From an alpha proteobacterium SCGC AAA536-K22 (GTDB lineage Bacteria > Pseudomonadota > Alphaproteobacteria > Puniceispirillales > Marisalimonadaceae): a stretch of DNA of 64,000 nucleotides. Shown piece by piece: positions 62,445 to 64,000 of the stretch. Numbering within the stretch: position 1 is the first letter of the stretch; each line of letters opens with the position of its first letter. The position numbers and the translations under genes are program-made. The notes beneath the pieces were generated by a model. That model was given only the letters and a program-made list of their open reading frames with translations, searched no databases and was not told the origin of the DNA. Where the stretch lies: NCBI GenBank assembly GCA_000421325.1, contig ATWQ01000004.1, forward strand, positions 40,551 through 104,550, in the 5' to 3' direction.

Positions 62445-63347
62445 TCATACACCTCCTGCTGATGCAGTAAAGTTGGTCTGGATCACAATCTGATTTTTAC
62501 GTCTTACTTTATCAAGCATCTTTTTTTTCATTGATGTATTATTAAACGCTTGGTTAGCAATTAAGTCCTGAACGATTACGTCTTTCTCTGTTGGACTTCC
62601 ACCTAAGCCAAACTTGTAGGTTAGATTAACAAAGTCAATATCTGTTCCTGTATCAAAATCTTTTGTTCCAGCCTCTAACGTTACGTTGGGAGCAACTGGT
62701 GCATTAATTTGTAAACTATAGGTATTACCCTTAGTATCAGCAGTCTGATATCCATCCCATTTCCAGTTCTTTACAAATATTTTTGCGGATGGTACGAATG
62801 GAACTTGGCCACCTACTTCAATTTCATATCCGTCTAAAGCTCTTTCTGTATTGCCATTTTTACCTGTTTTGGCTCCACTTATGGCAAAATACTTATTTGC
62901 ATTTATTTCAAAAGATGAACTTCTTAATTCAGCACCGATACTCATTCTTGAGTGACTATAAGTATTTTCATAATCGTGAAAAGTGTTTACACCGTAAATC
63001 CATTTTTCGTCATCACTTAACTGTCTGTATCCTATACCTAAATTTATGGTGTCTCGATTATTTTGCCTTATAATAGAACCCTGAAAAAAAGTTAAATCAC
63101 CCTTATCTTCATTTTCAGAAATAGGATTAATTGTAAGTAAAGTAAAGTTAGGATCAGCAGCAGTTCTGCCCTCAATAGTAAGTTCAGTATTAGTAAACAA
63201 GGAATTAAAACCATCTTCAAATGCTTGAATAGTTTTATCGATAACTGTTTCTTTTAGTTTATCTGATGCGTTACCTGCAGCACTAACTTCTAAAAACGTT
63301 AGTGGCATAGCGACTAAAAATGCTAATAGTATATTACCTAATTTCAT
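62445..63347 (-). CDS. inverse autotransporter beta-barrel domain protein without passenger
   Basis: I use the ATG at 63347, giving 300 residues with a signal peptide (MKLGNILLAFLVAMPLTFLE). The mature part has the intimin/invasin-type barrel of PF11924: QGSIIRQNNRDTINLGIGYR, WIYGVNTFHDYENTYSHSRM, GAELRSSSFEINANKYFAIS and ALDGYEIEVGGQVPFVPSAK. Residues about 225-265 close the barrel; 266-300 are a short basic tail instead of the usual large Ig-like passenger. The following gene, one base after its stop, encodes a secreted cysteine-rich protein. The family assignment is strong; the missing passenger is the surprise. Confidence 0.8.
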   Translation of the reverse strand: MKLGNILLAFLVAMPLTFLEVSAAGNASDKLKETVIDKTIQAFEDGFNSLFTNTELTIEGRTAADPNFTLLTINPISENEDKGDLTFFQGSIIRQNNRDTINLGIGYRQLSDDEKWIYGVNTFHDYENTYSHSRMSIGAELRSSSFEINANKYFAISGAKTGKNGNTERALDGYEIEVGGQVPFVPSAKIFVKNWKWDGYQTADTKGNTYSLQINAPVAPNVTLEAGTKDFDTGTDIDFVNLTYKFGLGGSPTEKDVIVQDLIANQAFNNTSMKKKMLDKVRRKNQIVIQTNFTASAGGV

Positions 63348-63419
63348 ATGTATTCCCACCATTTATTTAAATATGGTAGAAATATCATATATAATTTCAA
63401 TTAAGTTGTCAAAAAGGGT

Positions 63420-63851
63420 CTACAATGCTTTGAGAAGCTTTTTCAATAATTTTTTTGATTTTCCATAAACTTTAACTTTTTTAATTTTATCCAAATTACT
63501 CTTATCTTTCGATACCACAACTAAGCCGATCATTCCCATGGCTTTGTGAGGAGTACATTGATATAAATATATTCCAGGTTTTTCAAATTTATAACTAGCA
63601 TCTTTACTAATTTTAGATTTGTACTTTTTTGCTCCTGTTGGCATCCCAATCAACTCAACATTATGTCCTTTGTCTTTAGATTTCCACAAGATTTCATCGT
63701 TAGTGTTAATTGATATGACTTTTTCAGAATAAACCATTCTTTCTTTTCCGAGCTTATTCAACATCTCTATAGTAAAAGTTTCAGCAATTGAGTTGCTAGA
63801 AACAAAAGAGAATATAACCATTATAAATAAAAATGATTTTAAAAATGACAT
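63420..63851 (-). CDS. pseudoazurin-like type 1 copper protein
   Basis: A 143-residue protein with a signal peptide (cleaved near SIAE, residue 24). It has the cupredoxin copper ligands of pseudoazurin in the right spacing: H63 (KGHNVEL), C99, H102 and M107 (YQCTPHKAMGMIG). It would be a periplasmic electron carrier to reductases or oxidases. A basic C-terminal tail (KKLLKKLLKAL) is longer than usual. Together with SCO1 at 58.5 kb it suggests copper-based respiration. The remaining 149 bases to the edge hold no gene that I can see. Confidence 0.9.
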   Translation of the reverse strand: MSFLKSFLFIMVIFSFVSSNSIAETFTIEMLNKLGKERMVYSEKVISINTNDEILWKSKDKGHNVELIGMPTGAKKYKSKISKDASYKFEKPGIYLYQCTPHKAMGMIGLVVVSKDKSNLDKIKKVKVYGKSKKLLKKLLKAL

Positions 63852-64000
63852 TGATTTTTCCTTAAATTATTATGAACTTATTATAATATATCATATGGGT
63901 GTCTATATGAATAATTCAAACCCTAATAATGTCATTACTTCATTTCTTTTTTTTAATTATTTTTAACTGAATATCTAAAAGTTCTTAATCAAATTTTTAA

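Noticed and set aside
1-64000. tRNA, rRNA, CRISPR arrays, transposases, phage genes or attachment sites
   Set aside because: Looked for by eye on both strands; no tRNA T-arm-like GGTTCRANYCC with CCA end, no repeat-spacer arrays, no mobile-element genes were found.
63852-64000. A gene in the last 149 bases
   Set aside because: Only short, stop-rich AT stretches; TATAAT-like strings may be the cupredoxin promoter but nothing more can be supported.

Overview
This AT-rich window (low GC by eye, roughly a third) is densely packed, with short spacers and many 4-11 bp gene overlaps. The style suggests a streamlined marine alphaproteobacterium of the SAR11 / HIMB59 / AEGEAN-169 type. The clade is inferred from gene content and base composition only. 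I see no rRNA, tRNA, CRISPR array, insertion sequence or phage gene, and no gene-free stretch longer than 300 bases.

Left (1-13.9 kb): a carbon-phosphorus (C-P) lyase locus. It begins inside a phosphonate ABC transporter (partial phnE, then a long second phnE). An unknown exported protein, a PHP-type phosphoesterase and a hexapeptide-repeat transferase follow. On the minus strand lie a PhnF-type GntR regulator and a divergent PhnM. Then come phnG-phnH-phnI-phnJ-phnK-phnL-phnN, a minus-strand 2H-phosphoesterase-like DUF1045 gene, and a canonical phnM coupled to an ACR3 arsenite exporter. Together these would import phosphonates, attach the phosphonate to ribose triphosphate, cleave the C-P bond by radical chemistry (methane from methylphosphonate) and return the phosphorus as PRPP. 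phnC and phnD presumably lie off the left edge; no classical metallo-beta-lactamase PhnP is visible.

Middle (13.9-46.5 kb): catabolic genes for organic acids and CoA thioesters. They include a ThDP enzyme, an alpha/beta hydrolase, an SDR, RidA, an AzlCD exporter, an acyl-CoA dehydrogenase, three MmgE/PrpD proteins, three class III (CaiB/BaiF) CoA-transferases, an amidase, a TRAP transporter and a tripartite tricarboxylate transporter (TctCBA). A minus-strand run at 26.2-32.2 kb (CoA-transferase, MaoC hydratase, CitE-like lyase, CoA-transferase, MmgE/PrpD, 3-methylfumaryl-CoA-hydratase-like protein) looks like a C5-dicarboxylate (itaconate/mesaconate/citramalate-like) degradation module. Glutathione-dependent formaldehyde oxidation genes sit at 35.2-37.2 kb.

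Right (46.5-64 kb): a Baeyer-Villiger-type monooxygenase; a pobA-pcaH-pcaG operon turning 4-hydroxybenzoate into 3-carboxymuconate, followed by a small membrane protein and a stand-alone cyclic-nucleotide-binding protein; hpt followed by a short folded intergenic element; then mixed housekeeping and envelope genes (bactofilin, CsaA, SCO1, orphan ModA, MOSC protein). The right edge has a barrel-only inverse autotransporter paired with a cysteine-rich secreted protein, and a pseudoazurin-like cupredoxin.
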